DNA from: Pseudomonas taiwanensis
GTDB lineage: Bacteria > Pseudomonadota > Gammaproteobacteria > Pseudomonadales > Pseudomonadaceae
Direction of reading: 5' to 3'
Assembly: GCF_013393345.1 (NCBI RefSeq)
Contig: NZ_QJRF01000048.1
Location: 86,817-150,816 of the forward strand
Length of the DNA stretch: 64,000 nucleotides
Shown: in pieces, positions 1-8,557 of the stretch
Position numbering within the stretch: position 1 is the first letter of the stretch
How the letters are laid out: every line of letters starts with the position of its first letter
The notes under the pieces: model-generated
What the model saw: only the letters and a program-made list of their open reading frames with translations
Database searches by the model: none
What the model was told of the DNA's origin: nothing
Translations under genes and position numbers: made by a program

Positions 1-51
1 CTGCCTGTTGCCGCGCACTCATGGCCAAACAACAACAAGAGTTGCTCATGA
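1..51 (+). CDS. Possible 3' end of an upstream gene (partial)
   Basis: Frame 1 is open from the window edge and stops at TGA 49-51. That stop overlaps the ATG at 48 of the next gene in an ATGA arrangement, which is typical of translationally coupled operon genes. Only about 16 codons are visible, so neither the reality of the gene nor its identity can be judged. If real, it would be the gene before the cysteine hydrolase, and the missing oxygenase of this pathway could be there. Confidence 0.25.
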   Translation: MPVAAHSWPNNNKSCS

Positions 52-734
52 ACACAGACAGAGCTTTCCTCGTCATCGACATGCAGCAGGAGGATGGTTT
101 CCCCCTGCATGGCTTCGATCAAGTTATCCACAACACCGGCCGCTTGCTGGACGCGTCCCGGCGTGCAGGCACGCCTGTCATCTACACCCGCCACATCAAC
201 GCGGCGGACGGCAGCGACCTGCCGCCGGGCGAACCACTGGATGCCACCGGGCGCCCGCTCAGCTACCGCGCCGGCACCCAGCAGGTGGAAATCATCGAGC
301 GCCTGGCACCCGTACCGGGCGAACGGGTGATCGATAAACCGCGCTACAGCGCCTTCCACCGCACCGACCTTGACCAGCAGTTGCGCCAACTAGGCGTGCG
401 CCGACTGGCAATCAGCGGCGTGCTCACCGACGCCTGCGTGCTGGCCACGGCACTCGACGCCTTCGCCCTGGGTTACGGCGTCGACCTCATCGCCGACGCC
501 TGCACCAGCACCACGGAAGCCGCCCACAACGCCGCCCTGCTGATCATGGCCAACTGGGTCTACGCCATCGAACTCTTCTCCACCGAGCAGTTCCTGAAGG
601 CACTGAACGCGCAAGCGCACCACTCCTGCCGCCCCACCGAGCCGGACCAGTTCGCCCATCGCCCCGATCAGTTCGTCGCCACCATCGCCCGCCTGCAGAC
701 CGAACTCGGCCTGCCGCGCCGTGAACAGGAGTGA
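48..734 (+). CDS. Isochorismatase-family cysteine hydrolase (RutB/NicF-like amidohydrolase)
   Basis: A 228-residue protein of the isochorismatase-like fold. The expected Asp-Lys-Cys triad is visible: D11 in LVIDMQ, K97 in VIDKPRYSAF and C130 in GVLTDACV. Family members such as ureidoacrylate amidohydrolase, maleamate amidohydrolase and N-carbamoylsarcosine amidase hydrolyse C-N bonds of small amides. The start at 48 is preferred over an in-frame ATG at 21 because AAGAG precedes it at 36-40 and because it overlaps a possible upstream stop. The NCS1 permease starts 5 nt after its stop, so the two are probably co-transcribed. The substrate is unknown. By analogy with Rut and Nic pathways it would deaminate a ring-opened amide intermediate, which is inference. 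Confidence 0.85.
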   Translation: MNTDRAFLVIDMQQEDGFPLHGFDQVIHNTGRLLDASRRAGTPVIYTRHINAADGSDLPPGEPLDATGRPLSYRAGTQQVEIIERLAPVPGERVIDKPRYSAFHRTDLDQQLRQLGVRRLAISGVLTDACVLATALDAFALGYGVDLIADACTSTTEAAHNAALLIMANWVYAIELFSTEQFLKALNAQAHHSCRPTEPDQFAHRPDQFVATIARLQTELGLPRREQE

Positions 735-739
735 TCGCC

Positions 740-2095
740 ATGCACGTTGAGAGAAGAAGCATCGATTTCATCCCCGAGAACGAGCGCCACGGCAAGCCAG
801 GCTCGCTGTTCACAATCTGGTTCGGCGCCAACATGAACATCACCACCATCGCCTCTGGCGTGCTGCCGGTGGTCATCGGCCTGAACCTGTTCTGGAGCGC
901 CGTGGCGATCATCCTCGGCTCACTGATCGGCGCCATCTTCATGGCCTCGCATTCGGCCCAGGGGCCGAAGCTGGGCATCCCGCAGATGATCCAGAGCCGC
1001 GCCCAGTTCGGCGTGATCGGTGCCGTGCTGCCATTGCTGTTCGTGATGCTCATCTACCTCGGCTTCTTCGTCAGCAATACCCTGCTGGCGGCCCAGGCCA
1101 TCGAGTCGGTGAGTCCGCTGGGCGGCGACGCCAACATCTACCTGATCGGGGCGCTGTGCTTCGTAGTGGCGCTTTATGGCTATCGGCTGATCCATCGCTT
1201 GCAGAAGGTGTTGTCACTGCTATCAGTGCTGGTCTTCCTGGTCGCCACCGCGCTAGCCCTGGGCCTGCCGATTCCCGATGGACAGTGGTCGCCAGCGGGC
1301 TTCTCGCTGTCGAAGTTCATGGTGGCGGTGAGCATCGCGGTGACCTGGCAGTTGTCCTACGCCCCCTATGTCGCCGACTACTCGCGCTACCTGCCGGGCA
1401 ATACCCCGATGTCGCGGGTGTTCTGGTTCAGCTATGCCGGCACCGTGGCCGGTGGGGCATGGATGATGATCCTCGGCGCCATCCTGAGCGTGGCCATCGA
1501 CGGCTTCTCCGATAATGTCGGCAGTCACCTCGCCCTGCTGTTCGGTAGCGCCGCCTTGCCGCTGTTCGCCTTCATCCTCTACGGCCAGGTGGCGATCAAC
1601 GTGTTCAACCTGTACGGCGCATTCATGTCGACGGTCACGGTGATCGAGCCCTTCGCCCGCCTGCAGGTGACACCGAGGGTACGGGGCCTCTTCATGCTGG
1701 CGATCAGCGTGATCGCCACCGCGCTGTGCACCATCAGCCAGGAAGACTTCATCAGCTACTTCCTGAACTTCATCTTCTTCATGAGTTACTTCCTCATCCC
1801 GTGGACCGCCATCAACCTGGTGGACTACTACTGCCTGAGGAAAGGCGACTACTGCGTGGCGGATATCTTCGACCTGGACGGCCGCTACGGCCGGGTCAAC
1901 CTGGTGGCCTGCGGCAGTTTCCTGCTGGCGATCCTGTTGGAGATTCCGTTCATGAACACCACCCTTTATGTCGGCCCCATCGCCAACGCTCTGGACGGTG
2001 TCGACCTGGCCTGGGTGGTAGGGCTGGTGGTGCCGGCGCTCACTTACCACTGGGTGATGCGACGTAGTCTCGCGCGCGATCTGCAGCTTTTGTAA
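740..2095 (+). CDS. NCS1-family nucleobase/heterocycle:cation symporter
   Basis: A 451-residue, very hydrophobic protein with about 12 predicted membrane segments. The N-terminal FIPENERHGKPGSLFTIWFG region and the NMNITTIASG segment are typical of purine-cytosine permease (CodB-like) members of NCS1. The ATG at 740 is chosen because AGGAG at 727-731 lies 8 nt upstream; an in-frame GTG at 731 overlaps the previous stop. NCS1 proteins import nucleobases, hydantoins, allantoin, thiamine precursors and similar N-heterocycles with Na+ or H+. Pairing with an amidohydrolase suggests it brings in the compound this cluster degrades. No specific substrate can be read from the sequence. Confidence 0.9.
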   Translation: MHVERRSIDFIPENERHGKPGSLFTIWFGANMNITTIASGVLPVVIGLNLFWSAVAIILGSLIGAIFMASHSAQGPKLGIPQMIQSRAQFGVIGAVLPLLFVMLIYLGFFVSNTLLAAQAIESVSPLGGDANIYLIGALCFVVALYGYRLIHRLQKVLSLLSVLVFLVATALALGLPIPDGQWSPAGFSLSKFMVAVSIAVTWQLSYAPYVADYSRYLPGNTPMSRVFWFSYAGTVAGGAWMMILGAILSVAIDGFSDNVGSHLALLFGSAALPLFAFILYGQVAINVFNLYGAFMSTVTVIEPFARLQVTPRVRGLFMLAISVIATALCTISQEDFISYFLNFIFFMSYFLIPWTAINLVDYYCLRKGDYCVADIFDLDGRYGRVNLVACGSFLLAILLEIPFMNTTLYVGPIANALDGVDLAWVVGLVVPALTYHWVMRRSLARDLQLL

Positions 2096-2118
2096 CCCGA
2101 TTCATTCGGAGGCCGGCC

Positions 2119-2198
2119 GTAGGTTGGTCCGAGGAACGAGGCCCAACGTCCGGGGAAACTCCGTCCGTTGGGCTTCGCGTAGCTCAGCCACAACCTAC
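2119..2198. repeat. GTAGGTTGG...CAACCTAC palindromic intergenic repeat
   Basis: About 80 bp beginning GTAGGTTGG and ending CAACCTAC, with internal complementary arms GGCCCAACG and CGTTGGGC, so it can fold into a branched hairpin. Related copies are at 9843-9929 and 49566-49646. It lies just after the NCS1 gene and may act as a transcript end or a REP-type element. Confidence 0.8.
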
Positions 2199-2215
2199 AA
2201 AAGCCCTCTTCTCCT

Positions 2216-2313
2216 TGTGGGGGCGAATTCATTCGCGAAGGGGCGCGCAGCGGCCCCCGAAAAATCTCTCGGCGGGACCTACGGTCCGGTTAGCGAATGA
2301 ATTCGCCCCCACA
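2216..2313. repeat. GTGGGGGCGAATTCATTCGC palindromic repeat
   Basis: A 98-bp inverted repeat: TGTGGGGGCGAATTCATTCGC at one end and its complement GCGAATGAATTCGCCCCCACA at the other, with a GC-rich centre. It belongs to the same repeat family as the heads at 9694, 9801, 9957, 18900 (tandem array), 40780 and 40907. Confidence 0.85.
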
Positions 2314-2360
2314 TCTAAATCTCCCAACGACGTCTTGGCTTATATCGCCACGGAATCTCG

Positions 2361-2375
2361 TATTACGGTATTCCA
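2361..2375 (+). promoter_or_regulatory. Degenerate GntR-type box
   Basis: TATTACGGTATTCCA matches the 15-bp box found at 2506, 8507 and 10070 at 13 of 15 positions. It lies 145 bp upstream of the perfect box at 2506, roughly 14 helical turns. A second, weaker operator allowing looping is possible but is inference. Confidence 0.4.
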
Positions 2376-2505
2376 TGTTTTCCCGTATCCTTCGCGGCCC
2401 TTCTACCGCCCCCATGGCGCGGCGTTCCTGGCCTTCCTCCTTCTCCAGATGACCTTCCGTCGCCGAGCCCCATCCTCCCCCGGTGGCTGGCTCTTGCATA
2501 TTCAA

Positions 2506-2520
2506 TATTATGGTATACCA
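2506..2520 (+). promoter_or_regulatory. GntR/FCD operator upstream of the AA_synth operon
   Basis: TATTATGGTATACCA, containing the perfect palindrome TGGTATACCA. It sits 37 bp upstream of the AA_synth start codon. An identical 15-mer lies before ribB (8507-8521) and a one-mismatch copy before the ABC importer (10070-10084). The TGGTATACCA core resembles operators of FadR/FCD-type GntR repressors, and one such gene is at 6595. Confidence 0.75.
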
Positions 2521-2557
2521 TCAGACAGCAAGAGACTTCCCAACCCAGGAGAGCCCA

Positions 2558-3148
2558 ATGAGCTTCGAAATTCGCAAGATCGTCAGCTACGTGGAAGAGA
2601 CCTTCATCGAAGGCGGCAAGGCTACTGACAAGCCCGTGACCATGGTGGGTCTGGCCGTGGTGATGAAGAACCCGTGGCTCGGCCGTGGCTTCGTCGAAGA
2701 CCTCAAGCCCGAAATCCGCGCCAACTGCTCCGATCTGGGCGCCATGATGGTCGAGCGTCTGACCGCCGCCATCGGCGGTGCCGCGAAGATCGAAGCCTAT
2801 GGCAAGGCCGCTGTGGTCGGCGCCGACGGTGAGATCGAGCACGCGTCCGCGGTTATCCACACCCTGCGTTTCGGCAACCACTACCGCCAGGCAGTGAACG
2901 CCAAGAGTTACCTGAGCTTCACCAACAAGCGCGGCGGCCCGGGCACGTCTATCCAGATCCCGATGATGCACAAGGACGACGAAGGCCTGCGTTCCCACTA
3001 CATCACCCTTGAAATGCAGATCGAAGACGCACCGCGTGCCGACGAAATCATCGTCGTGCTGGGCGCCGCCGACGGTGGCCGCCTGCACCCGCGCATCGGC
3101 AACCGCTACATCGATCTGGAAGAGCTGGCTGCCGAGCAGGCCCAGTAA
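2558..3148 (+). CDS. AA_synth-family protein (PF06684-like), function unknown
   Basis: A 196-residue protein with start MSFEIRKIVSYVEET and AGGAG at 2548-2552 as ribosome binding site. The overall pattern (start, a central GAAKIEAYGKAAVVG segment and a conserved NKRGGPGTSIQIP stretch) matches proteins annotated as amino acid synthesis family, whose reaction is not established. It is the first gene of a run AA_synth, alpha/beta hydrolase, aldehyde dehydrogenase, flavin reductase, and has a GntR box directly upstream. It could be an isomerase or hydrolase acting on a ring-opened intermediate, but nothing in the sequence proves this. No signal peptide or membrane segment is seen, so it is probably cytoplasmic. 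Confidence 0.8.
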   Translation: MSFEIRKIVSYVEETFIEGGKATDKPVTMVGLAVVMKNPWLGRGFVEDLKPEIRANCSDLGAMMVERLTAAIGGAAKIEAYGKAAVVGADGEIEHASAVIHTLRFGNHYRQAVNAKSYLSFTNKRGGPGTSIQIPMMHKDDEGLRSHYITLEMQIEDAPRADEIIVVLGAADGGRLHPRIGNRYIDLEELAAEQAQ

Positions 3149-3174
3149 TCCCAAGGCTTGTGCAGGAGCGATCC

Positions 3175-4008
3175 ATGATTCGGCTCACCGCTGAACGCAC
3201 ACCGGCCGGCACCAGTTATCTGGCGACCGGCCAAGGCCACCCCGTGGTGCTGATCCACGGTGTCGGCCTGAACAAGGAAATGTGGGGCGGCCAGATCGTT
3301 GGCCTGGCCCCGCAGTTCCAGGTCATCGCCTACGACATGCTCGGCCACGGCGCCAGCCCGCGTCCGGAATCGGGCACCGGGCTGGTGGGTTATGCCGAGC
3401 AGCTGCGCGAACTGCTGGAGCACCTGAAGCTGGAGCGGGCCACCGTGATCGGCTTCTCCATGGGTGGACTGGTGGCGCGGGCATTCGCCCTGCACCACCC
3501 GCAGCAGATTGAAGGGCTGGTGATCCTCAACAGCGTGTTCAACCGCAGCGCCGAACAGCGCGCCGGGGTGATCGAACGCACCCGCCAGGCCGCCGAACAC
3601 GGCCCCGACGCCAACGCCGAAGCGGCCCTGTCGCGCTGGTTCAGCCGCGAGTACCAGGCAGCCAACCCGGCGCAGATCGCCGCCATTCGCCAGACCCTTG
3701 CCAGCAACGATCCGCAGGGCTATCTGACTACTTATGAGCTGTTCGCCACCCAGGACATGTACCGCGTCGACGACCTCGGCAGCATCCAGGTGCCGACCCT
3801 GGTCGCCACCGGCGAACTGGACCCGGGCTCGACGCCCGAAATGGCCCGGCAACTGGCCGAGCGCATTCCCGGTGCCCAGGTGGCGGTGCTCGACGAGCAA
3901 CGGCACATGATGCCGGTGGAGTCGCCGCGTCTGGTCAACCAGATGCTGCTGGATTTCCTCCAGCAGGCGCAGACCTTACAGAACCAAGCAAAGGGGATCG
4001 TCGCATGA
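3175..4008 (+). CDS. Alpha/beta hydrolase (RutD/NicD-like)
   Basis: A 277-residue alpha/beta-fold hydrolase. Nucleophile elbow GFSMGG places Ser95; D215 in TGELDPGS and H243 in DEQRHMMPVE complete a plausible triad. The oxyanion-type VLIHGVGLNKEMW segment is at about 25-38. The ATG at 3175 has AGGAG at 3163-3167; an in-frame ATG at 3160 would remove this spacing. Its stop overlaps the next start by 4 nt, indicating coupling. Related enzymes in N-heterocycle pathways remove formyl or carbamate groups (NicD deformylase, RutD), which fits the neighbours. Family membership is clear; the role is inferred. Confidence 0.85.
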   Translation: MIRLTAERTPAGTSYLATGQGHPVVLIHGVGLNKEMWGGQIVGLAPQFQVIAYDMLGHGASPRPESGTGLVGYAEQLRELLEHLKLERATVIGFSMGGLVARAFALHHPQQIEGLVILNSVFNRSAEQRAGVIERTRQAAEHGPDANAEAALSRWFSREYQAANPAQIAAIRQTLASNDPQGYLTTYELFATQDMYRVDDLGSIQVPTLVATGELDPGSTPEMARQLAERIPGAQVAVLDEQRHMMPVESPRLVNQMLLDFLQQAQTLQNQAKGIVA

Positions 4009-5486
4009 CGCTCGCACGCTTCCAGATGTGCATCGACGGCCAGTGGGTCGATGCGCTGTCCGGCAAGACCTTCGAAAGCCTCAACCCGGCGCTCGCCGCG
4101 CCTTGGGCGGAACTGCCCGATGCCGACGAGGCGGATGTCGAGCGTGCCGTGCAGGCGGCCCAGAAGGCCTTCATGAACCCGGCCTGGCGCGGCCTTTCCG
4201 CCACCGCGCGGGGCAAACTGCTGCGCCGCCTGGGTGACCTGATCGCCGAAAACAAGGAACATCTGGCCCAGCTGGAAAGCCGCGACAACGGCAAGCTGAT
4301 CCGCGAAACCCGCGGCCAGGTCGGCTACCTGCCGGAGTTCTTCCACTACACCGCCGGCCTCGCGGACAAGCTGGAAGGCGGCACCCTGCCGCTGGATAAG
4401 CCCGAGCTGTTCGCCTACACCGTGCACGAGCCGCTGGGTGTGGTCGCCGGGATCATCCCGTGGAACAGCCCGCTCTACCTCACCGCGATCAAGCTGGCCC
4501 CGGCACTCGCCGCCGGCAACACCATCGTCCTCAAGCCTTCCGAGCATGCCTCGGCGACCATCCTCGAACTGGCACGCCTGGCCCTTGAAGCCGGCATCCC
4601 GGCGGGCGTGGTCAACGTGGTCACCGGTTTCGGTCCGAGCACCGGCGCGGCACTGACCCGTCATCCGCTGGTGCGCAAGATCGCCTTCACCGGCGGCGCC
4701 GCCACCGCGCGCCACGTGGTGCGCAGCAGCGCGGAGAACTTCGCCAAGCTGTCGCTGGAGCTGGGCGGCAAGTCGCCCAACATCATCTTCGCCGACGCCG
4801 ACCTGGACAGCGCCATCAACGGCGCCGTGGCCGGCATCTACGCCGCCTCCGGACAGAGCTGCGTGGCCGGTTCGCGCCTGCTGGTGCAGGACGAGATCTA
4901 CGATGAATTCGTCGAACGCCTGGTCGCCCGCGCCCAGCGCATCCGCATCGGCAACCCGCAGGACGACAGCAGCGAGATGGGCCCCATGGCCACCGCGCAG
5001 CAGCTCGCCGTGGTGGAAGGCCTGGTGGCCGACGCCCTCGCCGAAGGTGCGCGCCTGCGCATGGGCGGCAAGCGTCCGGCGATCGATGCCGAAGGCTGGT
5101 ACTACGAGCCGACGCTGTTCGAGTGCGACAGCAACTCGATGAAAATCATGCAGGAAGAAGTCTTCGGCCCGGTCGCTTCGGTCATCCGCTTCAAGGACGA
5201 GGCAGAAGCCCTGTCCATCGCCAACGACTCCCAGTTCGGCCTCGCCGCGGGCATCTGGACCCGCGACCTGGGCCGTGCCCACCGCATGGCCCGTGACGTT
5301 CGCAGCGGGATCATCTGGGTCAACACCTACCGCGCGGTTTCGGCCATGGCGCCCATCGGCGGTTTCCACAACAGCGGCTATGGCCGCGAGAGCGGCATCG
5401 ATTCGGTGCTGGCCTACACCGAGCTTAAAACGGTGTGGATCAACCTCTCGCAGGCTCCCATGCCCGACCCCTTCGTGATGCGCTGA
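4005..5486 (+). CDS. NAD(P)+-dependent aldehyde dehydrogenase
   Basis: A 493-residue, full-length ALDH-superfamily enzyme. The general base E252 (LELGGKSPN) and nucleophile C286 (SGQSCVAGS) are present, as are the IIPWNSP and FTGG cofactor-site motifs and the C-terminal SGYGRE segment. It overlaps the hydrolase stop by 4 nt and is followed 12 nt later by the flavin reductase, so it is part of the same transcript. The likely job is oxidising a semialdehyde produced by ring opening and hydrolysis. TgnC of trigonelline breakdown is a parallel known from the literature. The aldehyde itself cannot be named. Confidence 0.88.
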   Translation: MTLARFQMCIDGQWVDALSGKTFESLNPALAAPWAELPDADEADVERAVQAAQKAFMNPAWRGLSATARGKLLRRLGDLIAENKEHLAQLESRDNGKLIRETRGQVGYLPEFFHYTAGLADKLEGGTLPLDKPELFAYTVHEPLGVVAGIIPWNSPLYLTAIKLAPALAAGNTIVLKPSEHASATILELARLALEAGIPAGVVNVVTGFGPSTGAALTRHPLVRKIAFTGGAATARHVVRSSAENFAKLSLELGGKSPNIIFADADLDSAINGAVAGIYAASGQSCVAGSRLLVQDEIYDEFVERLVARAQRIRIGNPQDDSSEMGPMATAQQLAVVEGLVADALAEGARLRMGGKRPAIDAEGWYYEPTLFECDSNSMKIMQEEVFGPVASVIRFKDEAEALSIANDSQFGLAAGIWTRDLGRAHRMARDVRSGIIWVNTYRAVSAMAPIGGFHNSGYGRESGIDSVLAYTELKTVWINLSQAPMPDPFVMR

Positions 5487-5498
5487 GAGGGCACCACC

Positions 5499-5984
5499 AT
5501 GATCGAACCCGGCATCTACAAAGAAGTGATGGGCTCCTTCCCCTCCGGCGTCACCGTGGTCACCACCCTGGACGCCGAAGGGGACATCGTCGGCATCACC
5601 GCCAGCGCCTTCAGCGCCCTGTCCATCGACCCGGCCCTGGTGCTGTTCTGCCCCAACTACGCCTCGGACACCTACCCGATCCTGCGCGACAGCAAGCAGT
5701 TCGCCATCCACCTGCTCTGCTCCGACCAGCAGGCCGAGGCCTACGCCTTCGCCAAGAAGGGCAAGGACAAGGCCAAGGGTATCGACTGGCAACTGAGCGA
5801 GCTGGGCAACCCGCTGCTCTCCAAGGCCACCGCGATCATCGAGTGCGAGCTGTGGCGCGAGTACGACGGCGGAGACCACGCGATCATCGTCGGGGCGGTG
5901 AAGAACCTGATTTTGCCCAAGGACGAGGTCACGCCGATGGTCTACCACAAGGGCAAGCTCGGCGCCCTGCCGGAGATTTCCTGA
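5499..5984 (+). CDS. Flavin reductase (RutF/HpaC-like, split-barrel)
   Basis: A 161-residue flavin-reductase-like protein. The N-terminal FPSGVTVVTT and ITASAFSALSIDPALVLFC segments are the FMN-binding signature of the short-chain reductase component of two-component monooxygenases. Such enzymes use NAD(P)H to make FMNH2 for a separate oxygenase. No oxygenase is encoded anywhere in the window, so the partner is probably just upstream or elsewhere. It is the last gene before a strong terminator at 5994-6032. The catabolic setting and the flavin-supply gene ribB at 8558 both support an oxygenase-dependent pathway. Confidence 0.88.
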   Translation: MIEPGIYKEVMGSFPSGVTVVTTLDAEGDIVGITASAFSALSIDPALVLFCPNYASDTYPILRDSKQFAIHLLCSDQQAEAYAFAKKGKDKAKGIDWQLSELGNPLLSKATAIIECELWREYDGGDHAIIVGAVKNLILPKDEVTPMVYHKGKLGALPEIS

Positions 5985-5993
5985 GTCACCTTC

Positions 5994-6032
5994 AGGGCCG
6001 CTGCTCGCCACTCTCGACAGCGGCCCTTTTTT
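5994..6032 (+). terminator. Rho-independent terminator of the AA_synth-flavin reductase operon
   Basis: A 10-bp perfect stem AGGGCCGCTG / CAGCGGCCCT around a 14-nt loop, followed by a run of T at 6027-6032. It directly follows the flavin reductase stop. Confidence 0.88.
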
Positions 6033-6043
6033 ATTCCCATACC

Positions 6044-6106
6044 TGTAGGAGCGAGGTTGCTCGCGAACCTGCTCCAGGAGCCTTCGCTGGCAAGCCAGCT
6101 CCTACA
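6044..6106. repeat. REP element (TGTAGGAGCGAG type)
   Basis: A 63-bp inverted repeat beginning TGTAGGAGCGAGGTTGCTCG and ending CCAGCTCCTACA. It is the common Pseudomonas REP pattern, with further copies at 14211-14290 and 60468-60532. Confidence 0.85.
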
Positions 6107-6123
6107 GCAAAAAGGAGCCCACG

Positions 6124-6513
6124 ATGAGCAACGAGAAATACGAAAAGGGCCTGGAAATCCGCACCCAGGTGCTGGGCGAGGCCTATGTGAACAAGTCGAT
6201 CCAGAACGCGGACGACTTCACGCGCCCGCTGCAGGAGCTGGTCACCGAGTACTGCTGGGGCCATGTCTGGGGCCGGGACGGCTTATCGCTGAAAGAACGC
6301 AGCATGATAAACTTGGCGATGATTTCGGCGCTCAACCGCCCCCACGAGCTGAAGCTGCATGTTCGCGGTGCCCTGCGTAACGGCCTGACCCGCGAGCAGA
6401 TCCGCGAGATCCTTCTGCAAGTCGGCATCTACTGCGGTGTGCCGGCGGCAGTCGACAGCTTCCGCATCGCCCGCGAAGCCTTCGCCGAGGCCGATGCAGA
6501 GGCACAGGGTTGA
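6124..6513 (+). CDS. Carboxymuconolactone decarboxylase-family protein
   Basis: A 129-residue all-helical protein with the CMD-domain core LSLKERSMINLAMISALNR followed by HELKLHVRGALRNGLT, as in PcaC-like proteins. AAGGAG precedes the start. It lacks the CxxC of AhpD peroxidase-type members, since its two cysteines (YCWG, YCGV) are far apart. That favours a decarboxylase or lactone-processing role over an alkylhydroperoxidase role. It stands as a single gene between a REP and a terminator, but within the putative regulon. The substrate is unknown. Confidence 0.82.
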   Translation: MSNEKYEKGLEIRTQVLGEAYVNKSIQNADDFTRPLQELVTEYCWGHVWGRDGLSLKERSMINLAMISALNRPHELKLHVRGALRNGLTREQIREILLQVGIYCGVPAAVDSFRIAREAFAEADAEAQG

Positions 6514-6534
6514 CCGCCGGCACCACCTGATGAT

Positions 6535-6563
6535 GGAGCACCCCGTGGTGCTCCTTCGTTTTT
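6535..6563 (+). terminator. Terminator after the CMD-family gene
   Basis: An 8-bp perfect stem GGAGCACC / GGTGCTCC with a CCGT loop, followed by TTCGTTTTT. It separates the CMD-family gene from the GntR regulator. Confidence 0.85.
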
Positions 6564-6594
6564 CCTACGGACAGCCATAACCAGAGCGGACCAC

Positions 6595-7915
<1,321 letters not shown>

Positions 7916-7933
7916 AACCACATGTGATGCGAC

Positions 7934-8166
7934 TGTGGGAGCGAATTTATTGGCTATGTCTGCGTTAGCTGTTGCCAGCATTCAATAGTCGGTCCAGGCG
8001 CCTTGTAGGAGCTAGCTTGCTAGCGAAAAGGAGCCATTCGCTGGCAAGCCAGCTCCTACGGGCAATGCAGCTACTTGCAACACTTAATGCAGACACAGCG
8101 AATTCATTCGCGATTTCCGAAGCTGGCGGCCCTGCGGGCCGCTTCGCGACTGAAGTCGCTCCCACA
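7934..8166. repeat. Composite palindromic repeat element, copy A
   Basis: This gap after the Nudix gene holds a nested inverted repeat. The outer arms are TGTGGGAGCGA and TCGCTCCCACA. Inside lie TTGGCTATGTCTGCGTTAGC and a partly complementary CTTGCAACACTTAATGC segment, and at the centre a REP (TGTAGGAGCTAGCTTGCTAG ... CCAGCTCCTAC). The inner roughly 170 bp recur with few changes at 27999-28194. No gene was seen in the gap. Confidence 0.75.
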
Positions 8167-8183
8167 TTAGGTCGAGCACCAAC

Positions 8184-8477
8184 CTACGGCTCCACCCCCT
8201 CCACAATGATCACCTCCGCCTTTGCCACGCCCTGACGATATCCACAGGCCTCCTGGTATTCCGCCGAGTGGTAGCAGGCCAGCGCCTGCTCGTAGGAAGT
8301 GAACTCGATCACCACGCTACGCTGGGGAGTAGTGCGGCCTTCCATCGCCTGCGAACGGCCGCCACGGGCCAGGAGCCTGCCGCCGTATCGGGCGAACGCC
8401 GCCGGGGCGCGCCGGGTGTATTCGCTGTAGCGTTCCGGGTCCGTCACATCGACGTGGGCGATCCAGTAAGCCTTCAT
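8184..8477 (-). CDS. DUF1330 family protein
   Basis: A 97-residue protein matching the DUF1330 (dimeric alpha+beta barrel) pattern: MKAYWIAHVDVTDPERYSEY at the start, GGRLLARGG centrally and the RSVVIEFTSYEQALACYHS strand-helix segment. The biochemical role of the family is not established. It is divergent from the ribB paralog, and the single GntR box at 8507-8521 lies between the two start codons, so both are probably controlled together. This places it in the catabolic regulon. Confidence 0.85.
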   Translation of the reverse strand: MKAYWIAHVDVTDPERYSEYTRRAPAAFARYGGRLLARGGRSQAMEGRTTPQRSVVIEFTSYEQALACYHSAEYQEACGYRQGVAKAEVIIVEGVEP

Positions 8478-8506
8478 GTTGACCTCTGCTGTTCCGGTTA
8501 AATTGG

Positions 8507-8521
8507 TATTATGGTATACCA
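8507..8521 (+). promoter_or_regulatory. GntR/FCD operator between DUF1330 and ribB
   Basis: TATTATGGTATACCA, identical over all 15 bp to the box at 2506-2520. It lies in the 80-bp divergent gap, 36 bp before the ribB start and 29 bp before the DUF1330 start. Confidence 0.75.
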
Positions 8522-8557
8522 GAAACCTTTCCCCTTGATCCAGTCAGGTGTCACGCC

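Noticed and set aside
8478..8557. FMN riboswitch upstream of ribB
   Set aside because: The gap to the divergent gene is only 80 bp and none of the conserved RFN stems could be found.
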